Assembly: GCA_002433025.1 (NCBI GenBank)
Contig: DJGZ01000042.1
Coordinates: 1-64,000, forward strand
DNA length: 64,000 nt
DNA from: Bacteroidales bacterium UBA5833
Lineage (GTDB): Bacteria; Bacteroidota; Bacteroidia; Bacteroidales; Lentimicrobiaceae
Reading direction: 5' to 3'
A model generated the notes under the pieces. That model was given only the letters and a program-made list of their open reading frames with translations, did not search any database and was not told where the DNA came from. Positions 37,333-46,400 of this stretch are shown here, in pieces. How positions within the stretch are numbered: position 1 is the stretch's first letter; each line of letters opens with the position of its first letter. Made by a program: the position numbers and the translations under genes.

Positions 37333-40011
37333 ATGGAAGAGAATAGTTTGAATAACGGATCAGAAGAATTTCAGCCGGAAGATATTCCGGAAGTGCAGTC
37401 CGGTGCTGAAGCAGCCGAGATGCATAAAACCGTCCAGCTTTCAGGCATGTATGAAAACTGGTTCCTGGATTATGCCTCATATGTCATTCTGGAAAGGGCC
37501 GTTCCTGAAATTATCGACGGATTAAAGCCGGTGCAGCGCCGTCTGCTGCATGCCATGGATGAACTTGATGATGGACGTTATAATAAGGTGGCCAACATCA
37601 TCGGACACACCATGAAATACCACCCGCATGGCGATGCTTCCATCGGCGATGCGCTGGTACAACTGGGGCAAAAAGACCTGCTGATTGACACACAGGGTAA
37701 CTGGGGCAATATACACACCGGTGACAGCGCCGCTGCACCAAGGTACATCGAGGCCAGACTGAGCAAATTTGCCCTTGAGGTCGTTTTCAACCCAAAAACA
37801 ACAAAGTGGAAACTTTCTTACGACGGGCGGAATAAAGAACCGGTCACATTACCGGTAAAATTTCCCCTGTTGCTGGCCCAGGGTGTAGAAGGTATTGCAG
37901 TAGGGCTGGCCTCCAAAATCCTGCCTCATAACTTTCTCGAGCTTATTGATTCATCCATTAGAATTCTGCAGGGAAAAGATTTTGAACTGTTGCCCGACTT
38001 CCCCACAGGAGGTCTTGCTGATTGCTCAAGATACAACGACGGCCTCAGGGGAGGAAAAGTCAGGCTCAGGGCCAAAGTGAGTCAATATGATAAAAAGACA
38101 TTGATTATCAGTGAACTTCCATTTGGCGTTACCACTGAAAGCCTGATTGATTCCATTATAAATGCCAATGAAAAAGGCAAGATCAAAATCAGAAAGATAG
38201 ATGACAATACAGCGCAGAACGTTGAAATACTGATCCATCTGGTTCCCGGCATTTCGCCCGATACAACCATTGATGCGCTTTATGCCTTTACCGATTGTGA
38301 AATTTCGATTTCACCCAACAACTGTGTAATCAGCAATGGCAAACCAAGGTTTCTTGGCGTCAAACAGATTTTAATAGAATCGACTGCAAAAACAGTTGAA
38401 TTGCTTAAAATGGAGCTTGACATCAGGCGTCAGGAATTGCTTGAAAGCCTGCTATATGCTTCACTTGAAAGGATTTTTATTGAAAACCGGATTTACCGGG
38501 ATATTGAAGAATGCACAAGCTGGGACGATGTAATCAAAACCATTGACAAGGGACTTGAACCTTATAAACCCCAGTTTTACAGGGAAATTTCCATTGATGA
38601 CATCCTTCGGCTTACTGAAATAAAAATCAAGCGGATTTCCAAATTCAATACTTTCAAAGCCGATGAGCTGATTAACAATCTCAATGATGAGAAAGCCCAG
38701 GTGGAACATTACCTTGCCAATCTGACAGAATATGCCATCGAGTATTTTAAGAACATAAGAAGAAAATACGGCAAGGGACGGGAACGGCGCACCGAACTGA
38801 GGAATTTTGACAACATTGAGGCTGTGATGGTTGCCGCAGCCAACCAAAAGCTTTATGTTAACAGGGTTGAAGGATTTGCAGGTACAGGCCTGAAGAAAGA
38901 TGAATATGTATGCGATTGCTCTGACATTGATGACATTATCGCTTTCAGGGAAGACGGTACCTTCATCGTGACAAAGGTCGCTGACAAGGTTTTTGTCGGT
39001 GAGCACATCATCCACATTGATGTATTCAGAAAAAATGATGAGCGCACCATCTACAACATGATCTATCAGGATGGCAAAAACGGAGCAGCATATGTAAAAC
39101 GGTTTGCGGTAGTGGGCATCACGCGGGATAAAGAATACAGCCTCACTAAGGGAACTGCCGGATCAAAAGTCCTTTACTTCACAGCCAATCCCAACGGTGA
39201 AGCTGAGCTGGTGAAAGTAAGCCTGAAGCCCAGGCCTAAACTGAAAAAGCCTGTTTTTGATTTTGATTTCAGTGAGTTGGCCATAAAGGGGAGAAATTCG
39301 CAGGGCAATATCCTTACCAAATATGCAGTGAAAAAGATCAGCCAGGCTGAAGCCGGCATATCAACCCTGGGCGCACGCGACATCTGGTTCGATGATTCAA
39401 TCCGCCGGTTGAACACCGAAGGGCGCGGCAGGCTATTGGGTGCATTTTCGGGTGATGATAAAATACTCACCATTACTCAATCGGGACATTACCGGCTATT
39501 CAACTTTGACCTTGCCAACCATTTTGACGAAGACCTTTTGATCATTGAAAAGTTCAATCCGGAGAAACCTGTCAGTGTGGTTTACTTCAACGGCGAAAAA
39601 CAGTTCTATTATCTCAAGCGGTTCCTGGCAGAGCCATCCGACAAGAAAACCGATTTTCTCGGCGAGGAAACCGAAACAAAGCTTATCTCTGTTTCAACAG
39701 ACTGGCTGCCAAGATTCAATATCGTGTTTGACGATAAACTTAATAATAAAGTGATCGATAACCTGGAGATTGAAGCGGCCGGATTTATTGATGTGAAGAG
39801 CTACAGGGCAAAGGGCAAGAGACTGACAACACAAGCAGTGAAAAAAATAAATCAACTTGATCCCCTGCCCTACACCCCTGCTGAAGAAACAGTGCCTACT
39901 TTACCTCCGGTAACAGATGAGGGGCAGGAAACCAGGGATATTGAACTTCCGCCCCGCGAACGCAAGGCACCGCCCGACGAAGATGCCATTCAGATGACAA
40001 TAGATTTTTAA
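37333..40011 (+). CDS. parC: DNA topoisomerase IV subunit A (ParC, gyrase A family)
   Basis: 892 residues. The enzyme decatenates chromosomes with ParE. The N-terminal breakage domain has the conserved block SGMYENWFLDYASYVILERAVP, the quinolone-region sequence HPHGDASIGDALVQLG and the catalytic tyrosine Y138 in AAPRYIEARL. A long C-terminal half carries the beta-pinwheel-like repeats and ends acidic. The wording and length match the ParC, not the GyrA, of Bacteroidota. parE, often adjacent, is absent; neighbours are the BatA-like gene upstream and a flavodiiron gene 22 bases downstream. A near-match to the -7 box (TATCTTCG, 37296) lies upstream. Confidence 0.93.
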   Translation: MEENSLNNGSEEFQPEDIPEVQSGAEAAEMHKTVQLSGMYENWFLDYASYVILERAVPEIIDGLKPVQRRLLHAMDELDDGRYNKVANIIGHTMKYHPHGDASIGDALVQLGQKDLLIDTQGNWGNIHTGDSAAAPRYIEARLSKFALEVVFNPKTTKWKLSYDGRNKEPVTLPVKFPLLLAQGVEGIAVGLASKILPHNFLELIDSSIRILQGKDFELLPDFPTGGLADCSRYNDGLRGGKVRLRAKVSQYDKKTLIISELPFGVTTESLIDSIINANEKGKIKIRKIDDNTAQNVEILIHLVPGISPDTTIDALYAFTDCEISISPNNCVISNGKPRFLGVKQILIESTAKTVELLKMELDIRRQELLESLLYASLERIFIENRIYRDIEECTSWDDVIKTIDKGLEPYKPQFYREISIDDILRLTEIKIKRISKFNTFKADELINNLNDEKAQVEHYLANLTEYAIEYFKNIRRKYGKGRERRTELRNFDNIEAVMVAAANQKLYVNRVEGFAGTGLKKDEYVCDCSDIDDIIAFREDGTFIVTKVADKVFVGEHIIHIDVFRKNDERTIYNMIYQDGKNGAAYVKRFAVVGITRDKEYSLTKGTAGSKVLYFTANPNGEAELVKVSLKPRPKLKKPVFDFDFSELAIKGRNSQGNILTKYAVKKISQAEAGISTLGARDIWFDDSIRRLNTEGRGRLLGAFSGDDKILTITQSGHYRLFNFDLANHFDEDLLIIEKFNPEKPVSVVYFNGEKQFYYLKRFLAEPSDKKTDFLGEETETKLISVSTDWLPRFNIVFDDKLNNKVIDNLEIEAAGFIDVKSYRAKGKRLTTQAVKKINQLDPLPYTPAEETVPTLPPVTDEGQETRDIELPPRERKAPPDEDAIQMTIDF

Positions 40012-40033
40012 AATTCATAAAACTGTTTAGAAA

Positions 40034-41257
40034 ATGACTGACAACAAAGTTCTTGATGTTACAGCCGATGTTAAATGGATTGGAGTACTTGACAAAGACA
40101 TTGTAACGTTTGACGTGGTAATGGAGACCAAATACGGCACAACCTACAATTCCTATTTTATCAATGCTGAAAAAAAGGCCGTTGTAGAAACGACCAAACT
40201 CAGATTTTGGGAAACCTACGAGCAAAAAATCAGGCAGGTTTGTAATCCTGCTGAAATCGAATATATTATCCTTGATCATACTGAGCCTGATCACTCCGGC
40301 AATCTGGCTAACCTGCTGAGGCTTGCCCCTGAAGCCACCGTTGTTGGCAGCGGGAATGCGCTCAGGTATCTGAAAGATATGTTTGGCACTGATTTCAAAT
40401 CTCTGCAGGTCAAGGATGGAGATTCACTTTCGCTGGGCAACAAAACACTCCGGTTTTTCAACGCCCCCAACCTCCATTGGCCTGACTCCATCTATTCCTA
40501 CCTTGAAGAGGATAAGGTATTATTCACCTGCGATTCCTTTGGCGCACATTACTGCTCCGAAGCCATGTACGATGACCTGGTTGACAATTATGACGATGCC
40601 TTTAATTACTATTTCGACGTCATTCTCAAGCCATTCAGCAAATTCATGTTGAAAGCCATTGAGAAGATCAGAACGCTTGAGATATCTGCCATTTGCACCG
40701 GACATGGCCCCATTCTCAGGAGTAACTGGAAACGTTATGTTGACATGTCAGAGAAACGCGCGCTGGAAGCGATTGAAAATCCGGTTAAAAACAAGGTTTT
40801 CATCGCCTATGTATCAGCCTATCATAACACCGGGGATCTTGCAAAGTTCATTGCTGAAGGGATAAAGCAAGCCGGCGATATAGAAGTTGAGGTTATGGAC
40901 ATTGAAAAAGCCAGCCTCGGGAACATCGATGAACATCTTGCGAAATCTTCCGGGATATTACTGGGATCACCTACCATTAACCAGAATATTCTCCTCCAGA
41001 TTTATCAGGTTTTTGCACTGATAAACCCCATCCGCGATCGCGGTAAACTGGCCGCTGCTTTTGGTTCCTATGGATGGAGCGGAGAAGGTGCATCGCTGAT
41101 CGAGTCAAACTTCCGCAATTTAAAACTGAAACTTTTTGATGAAAATTTGTTTATCAGGTTTTCGCCGGATGCTTCAGAAGAAGAAAAAGCCAGAACTTTT
41201 GGGCTGAAATTCGGGAAAGCTATGGCTGAAAATATGAAATGTGACGGTAACGTATAA
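40034..41257 (+). CDS. Flavodiiron protein (FprA family, O2/NO reductase)
   Basis: 407 residues. The N-terminal metallo-beta-lactamase-like domain carries the diiron ligands H-x-E-x-D-H (HTEPDHSGNL), then the Asp and His in CDSFGAHYC and CTGHGPI. The C-terminal flavodoxin domain (from about residue 255: VFIAYVSAYHNTGDLA) binds FMN. Flavodiiron proteins reduce oxygen to water, or NO to N2O, without making peroxide, and are typical of anaerobes. No rubredoxin or NADH reductase partner lies alongside. It is 22 bases after parC and a lipoprotein gene starts 2 bases after its stop, so the three are probably co-transcribed. Confidence 0.93.
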   Translation: MTDNKVLDVTADVKWIGVLDKDIVTFDVVMETKYGTTYNSYFINAEKKAVVETTKLRFWETYEQKIRQVCNPAEIEYIILDHTEPDHSGNLANLLRLAPEATVVGSGNALRYLKDMFGTDFKSLQVKDGDSLSLGNKTLRFFNAPNLHWPDSIYSYLEEDKVLFTCDSFGAHYCSEAMYDDLVDNYDDAFNYYFDVILKPFSKFMLKAIEKIRTLEISAICTGHGPILRSNWKRYVDMSEKRALEAIENPVKNKVFIAYVSAYHNTGDLAKFIAEGIKQAGDIEVEVMDIEKASLGNIDEHLAKSSGILLGSPTINQNILLQIYQVFALINPIRDRGKLAAAFGSYGWSGEGASLIESNFRNLKLKLFDENLFIRFSPDASEEEKARTFGLKFGKAMAENMKCDGNV

Positions 41258-41259
41258 AC

Positions 41260-42111
41260 ATGCTTAAGCAACTGCATTCACGTATCTTAGTGCCGGTGAT
41301 TCTGTTAACCGGCTTTATCTCCATGCTCTCTTCGTGCAGCATCGAGCGCAGGCTTGCAGGCGAATACCTGAGCAAAAAAGCAACAACATCCGTATTGCTG
41401 ATCTCCCCTGGCATTGTTTTCAAGGAAGGATTTAAGGTCCCTGATTCTTTGAACCTTGATTCACTCTCAGAGGATTACAGGAATGCCCTTCTGCTGCAAT
41501 ATACCGAGTTAATACAATATATCAGCGATTCTGCATTCATTGACGGATATATGAACGGATTGTCTTTCGGGCTGAGACAACTGGGATATAAAGTGTTTAA
41601 AGATTATAACTCACATGTATTTCTTGCTTCGGGAGACAACCGCATTATTGTCAACCTTGCCCAGCTTCAGTTGGAAGAGTATTACATTCCGGTTAAGGAT
41701 CATGCAAGTTTCAGTGATGACGAATCATACCGTTATGAGTTTTATATCACCGGAATCAATATTAACAGCTGGTTTGAATTGTCAGGCTTAAACCATGCTG
41801 ATTCATTAATCAGGGTGGTATTCAACAGCGAGACCATCAGTGATTACTCAGAATCTGATTTCCGCTATTTCCCTCTTTCCGGGGAAGTAAAATATCTCTA
41901 CTCCGTTGACAGTCTGAAAATTCCGGATGTTTATGAAGCAGGAAGGAATACGGGATACCTTAACGCGGGAAATTTCCATAACTATTTAATAAACAGACAC
42001 ATAAGACTTAATATGCCGAAAGGGCAGACACCCGAAAACATTATTGTTTACGACCGGGTATCCGGAATGCTTCGCAGAGGCAAATCCTTGGGCTTTACAG
42101 AGATACAATAA
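41260..42111 (+). CDS. Predicted lipoprotein of unknown function
   Basis: 283 residues. Signal peptide with a lipobox ISMLSSC (C26), so anchored in the outer or inner membrane. The rest is soluble, with alternating strands and helices, and has no motif I recognise. A central block (GLSFGLRQLGYKVF...IIVNLAQLQLEEYYIPV) is the most structured part. It starts 2 bases after the flavodiiron gene, which implies shared expression and perhaps translational coupling. Whether the two work together cannot be told. Confidence 0.75.
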   Translation: MLKQLHSRILVPVILLTGFISMLSSCSIERRLAGEYLSKKATTSVLLISPGIVFKEGFKVPDSLNLDSLSEDYRNALLLQYTELIQYISDSAFIDGYMNGLSFGLRQLGYKVFKDYNSHVFLASGDNRIIVNLAQLQLEEYYIPVKDHASFSDDESYRYEFYITGININSWFELSGLNHADSLIRVVFNSETISDYSESDFRYFPLSGEVKYLYSVDSLKIPDVYEAGRNTGYLNAGNFHNYLINRHIRLNMPKGQTPENIIVYDRVSGMLRRGKSLGFTEIQ

Positions 42112-42139
42112 GCGAAAGTGCCCCCCGGCATAACTTTAT

Positions 42140-42217
42140 CCGGAAAAATTCCGGCAATAACTTCCGCCGGAAGACCGTTTTACCTGAAAACATCTCCTTC
42201 TCCGGAAAAATGCCGGA
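42140..42217. repeat. Cluster of three short CCGG hairpins between convergent genes
   Basis: Three perfect hairpins in 78 bases: CCGGAA-AAA-TTCCGG (42140-42154), CTTCC-GCC-GGAAG (42161-42173) and TCCGG-7 bases-CCGGA (42201-42217). The region lies between the lipoprotein gene (plus) and tsaD (minus) and may end transcription from both sides. No strong T-run is present. Confidence 0.6.
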
Positions 42218-42271
42218 TAAAATGCAAAGAATTTACGCATTTGCTAATCAAGTGAAATCGGAAGGGGAAAT

Positions 42272-43297
42272 TCAGGAACGGTTTCCGGACCGCGAATAGG
42301 GTGAAACCGAAAAATCTGCAAAGTCTCTTTGCAGAAATTTAAAATAGCCGGCAATCGCAATCATCGCTGCATTATCTGTTGTAAACTGAAATTCAGGTAT
42401 AAACGCCTGTATCTCGCCCATTTCCTGTTGTTTTATAAATGCCCCGCGCAAGGCCGAGTTCGCCGAAACACCTCCCGCTACCGCCACTTGTCGTATGCCT
42501 GTTTGTTTTATAGCCTTTAATAATTTATCCATCAGCGATCCGACAATGGCGTCCTGAATGGAGGCGCATAAGTCCTCCTTATTCTTTTCAATAAAATCAG
42601 GATCTTCCTTTAATCTGTCGCGCAGAAAATAGAGGAAAGAAGTCTTAAGACCGCTGAAACTATAATCAAGGCCGGAGATGTTGGGTTTTGAGAAACTATA
42701 AGCCTTCGGATTCCCGGTTTTGCCGAATTTATCAACCAAAGGCCCTCCGGGATATGGCAGGCCCATAATTTTAGCGGCCTTGTCAAAGGCTTCACCGGCG
42801 GCATCATCAATGGTCTGTCCGATCACTTCCATTTTAAAGTAATCATCAATACGCACAATCTGGGTGTGGCCACCCGAGACGGTCAGACACAGGAAAGGGA
42901 ACTGCGGCACAGGCTCCTCAGATTGCTTTTGTCTGATAAAATGCGCCAGGATATGTGCCTGCATGTGATCTACCTCAACAAGAGGAATATTCAATCCGTA
43001 AGCAAACGACTTTGCAAAAGAAGTACCAACCAACAATGAGCCCAGCAAGCCGGGGCCGCGGGTAAAGGCAACGGCACTGAGCTCTTCCTTTCTGATCCCG
43101 GCTCTCTGGATGGCTTCATGGATTACCGGAATAATATTCTGCTGGTGTGCACGCGAAGCAAGTTCAGGCACAACTCCTCCGAAGTTGGAGTGAACTTGCT
43201 GATTGGCAATAACATTCGAAAGAACTTCAGTATCACTCAGCACAGCCGCTGAGGTATCATCACATGAAGATTCTATTCCCAGAATATAGATTGGCAT
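42272..43297 (-). CDS. tsaD: tRNA N6-adenosine threonylcarbamoyltransferase TsaD
   Basis: 341 residues. TsaD transfers threonylcarbamoyl to A37 of tRNAs that read ANN codons. The N-terminal ILGIESSCDDTSAAV and the iron-binding HMQAHILAH (H111, H115) are family marks, followed by VSGGHTQIVRI and the late nucleotide-binding loop VAVAGGVSANSALR. Length is normal. The partners TsaB, TsaC and TsaE are not in the window. It faces tamB divergently, with a 150-base gap, and ends near the hairpin cluster at 42140-42217. Confidence 0.97.
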   Translation of the reverse strand: MPIYILGIESSCDDTSAAVLSDTEVLSNVIANQQVHSNFGGVVPELASRAHQQNIIPVIHEAIQRAGIRKEELSAVAFTRGPGLLGSLLVGTSFAKSFAYGLNIPLVEVDHMQAHILAHFIRQKQSEEPVPQFPFLCLTVSGGHTQIVRIDDYFKMEVIGQTIDDAAGEAFDKAAKIMGLPYPGGPLVDKFGKTGNPKAYSFSKPNISGLDYSFSGLKTSFLYFLRDRLKEDPDFIEKNKEDLCASIQDAIVGSLMDKLLKAIKQTGIRQVAVAGGVSANSALRGAFIKQQEMGEIQAFIPEFQFTTDNAAMIAIAGYFKFLQRDFADFSVSPYSRSGNRS

Positions 43298-43452
43298 AAT
43301 TTTTCGGATAAAACAACTGAATGTTCACTGTCATTGCTGAAAATCTGCTTCTGCGGTTAAGTCTGTAAGCTGATTTTTATGACCTTTGCAGGTTATAATC
43401 AATCATTTCAGAACCGGTCGGAACAACAGGTGAAATCTAACGTTGCAAAGTT

Positions 43453-46400
43453 ATCAAAAAGACACTTCAAATATCAGCCCTCACCCTTGTCATCCTGTTG
43501 ATGTCGCTTGCCTTCATCTACGGGTTATTCCGTACATCGTACGTTCAGACAAGACTGGTGCATGTTGCTGCGAATTATCTTTCGGCTGAACTTGGCACAA
43601 AAATCAGCATCGGCTCGATAGATATTTCATGGTTTTTTAATGTTGTGCTCGAAGATGTCCTGATAAAAGACAAACATAACGAGAATCTGCTGAAAGCAGC
43701 CCGCATAAAGGTCCGTCCGGGGAAAATAGATCATAAAAGACGGTTTCTGGCTATATCTGCAATCAGTCTTGACAAGGCGGAAATCAACATTGCCCGTTAT
43801 GCCTCCGACAGTCTGATGAATTACAGTTTTATAGCAGATTACTTCAGCAGCAGCAGCGATACTGCCACCCGGAAAACTACCGGCACGCCATGGAAACTGG
43901 GCATTTCGGGAATACGGATCAGCGGTTCGCAATTCACATACAACAACGGGTTAAAAGATTCGGTTACTTCCGGAATAGATTATAATCATATCTCTTTATC
44001 CGGCCTGAATCTGGAAATACGCCGGCTGGCGATTTTTCCTGACAGTATTACCGCCCAGATACGCAGCCTCAGCCTGAAAGAAAAGTCCGGATTCATATTG
44101 AATGACCTTTTTACAAATTGTCTGATCAGCAAAGATTCCATCGTTGCCCGGCAACTGCATATAAAAACGCAGGGGAGCGAGATCAATGTGGATTTAAAGT
44201 TTCTGCATCCCGGGTTCGGAAGCTACAACCACTTCATCGACAGTGTGAAAATGTACGGCCTTTTCGACAGGACAACGGTTCAATTAGGCGACATCGGCTA
44301 TTTCGCCCCGGCCCTGTCAGGGATCAATGAAAGCCTCAAGATTCACGGTCTTGTCACAGGCAATGTATCCTCGCTGAAAGCCAGGCAATTCAGGTTAGGA
44401 TACAGGGAGAACACCTATTTTGAGGGTAATATCACCATGGATGGCCTTCCGGACATTTACGAAACATTTATACACCTCAATGTCAGGGATTTTAAAACAA
44501 ATTACCAGGATCTCAGCGCATTCAGGCTCCCTGACGGCGGAAATGCAGGCATCCCTGAAATAGTAAGCAATTTGGGCAATATCAGAATCAAGGGATATTT
44601 TACTGGATTTATCAATGATTTTGTTTCAGCAGCTACCTTCAGGACTGGAACGGGTACGGTAAAGACCGACCTGAGCCTGAAAAGCGGCAAAGACCAGAAT
44701 ATTCAATACAACGGGCATCTGAATTTGTCCGCTTGGCAGCTTGGCAAAAGCCTGAAAGCCGGGAAATATCTCGGCCTTGTAGACCTGAGTGCTGAGATTG
44801 ACGGAATGCTCAGCAAGCAAAAAGAAATCAGTGCAACACTGGCAGGTGATGTTCAACGCATTCAGATACTCGGAAATGAATTTAATGACATCAGGCTGAA
44901 CGGACAGTTTCTGAACCGGGAATTTAACGGACAGCTTACGCTGAGAGATGAATTGATTGACCTGGATTTTAACGGGCTCGTTGACCTTTCAGATTCAATC
45001 CCTCGGTTTAATTTCATTTCAGAGGTAAAAGATGCCTACCTGAGCAGGCTGAACCTGTGGGAAAGGGACTCCTCTGCTTCCATCAGCACCAGTATGAGCC
45101 TTAACTTCACAGGATCAAATATTGACAACCTGCTTGGAAATCTGAATTTTTACAATACCCTTTACAAAGAGTCGGGCAATTATTATCCGGTAAACAAAAT
45201 TGAACTGAAAACATTCGCTTACGGACCCGGCCTTAAAACCCTGAGTCTCGATTCTGATTTCGCCAGCGCTGACTTCAGCGGGAAATTTACATTTTCTGAC
45301 TTCTATTCCTCCCTGCTGAACATCGTAAATACTTACCTGCCTTCATTCCGGCCTTATCCGAAAATGGACCGGCAAGTGAGTCAGGAACAACTTTTTGATT
45401 ACAACATTGTAGTTAAGGATGTCAGCCACCTTACAGAACTGTTTCTACCCAACCTGAAACTACATTCAACGACGTACCTTTTCGGAAGTTATAATTCAAC
45501 CTCAAGGATTATTTTGTTGAATGGACAGACCGATCTCGTTGAATACAATGGCATTAAATTTCATAACTGGACTATCAGGGGGCAGAATTCCGGAAATTCA
45601 CTGGAATTGACCACCGGCATGTCATCCATTGTATTCAAAGAGCCGGAAAATGAAAACGACCGTGCCCTGGGCTTAGACAATTTTAGTTTTAACGCCGCAA
45701 TGCGCGGTGACAGTATTAAATACAACTTTAACTGGGGTAATAAAAACAGGGATATACGCAACCGGGGAGACATAAGCGGATATTTCGCGTTTAATGATCA
45801 GCCGGTAATCAGGTCTGGTATTACAAAAGCCGATTTTATCATTAATGATTCCACTTTCACAGCCAGACAAGACGGGGATATTATTATTGATAGTTCATCG
45901 GTTTATATTAAAAAACTCATAATCAAAGGATTAAATCAAGAGTTAACGGTCGCAGGTAAAGTGTCTGAGGATTCATCTGATTTGCTTTCCATAAAATTTG
46001 AAAGATTTGATATTTCAAATGCCGACCTTCTGTTAAATATTGATAACGTCGACTTTGACGGAATACTCAGCGGAACCCTTTCCGCGAATGATCTATACAA
46101 GACGAGGAGACTGCAGGCGGATATGACCGTTAAGAATTTTGCGTTCAACAAGGAAATACTGGGAGATGCCAGGGTGCTGACCCGCTGGGACAATGACAAG
46201 TCGGGACTGGATATTGATGTCGGAATTATTTACAAGGGTAACATCAGCACACACACTCCGGTATCGGTCAAAGGATTTATTTATACTGACCCGGAAGCTC
46301 TACAGAATTTTGACCTCGACATTAAAACGCTCAACTATAATCTGGCCACGCTTAATCCATTTCTAAAGGGGTTTGCCTCAAACCTTAAGGGATATGCCAG

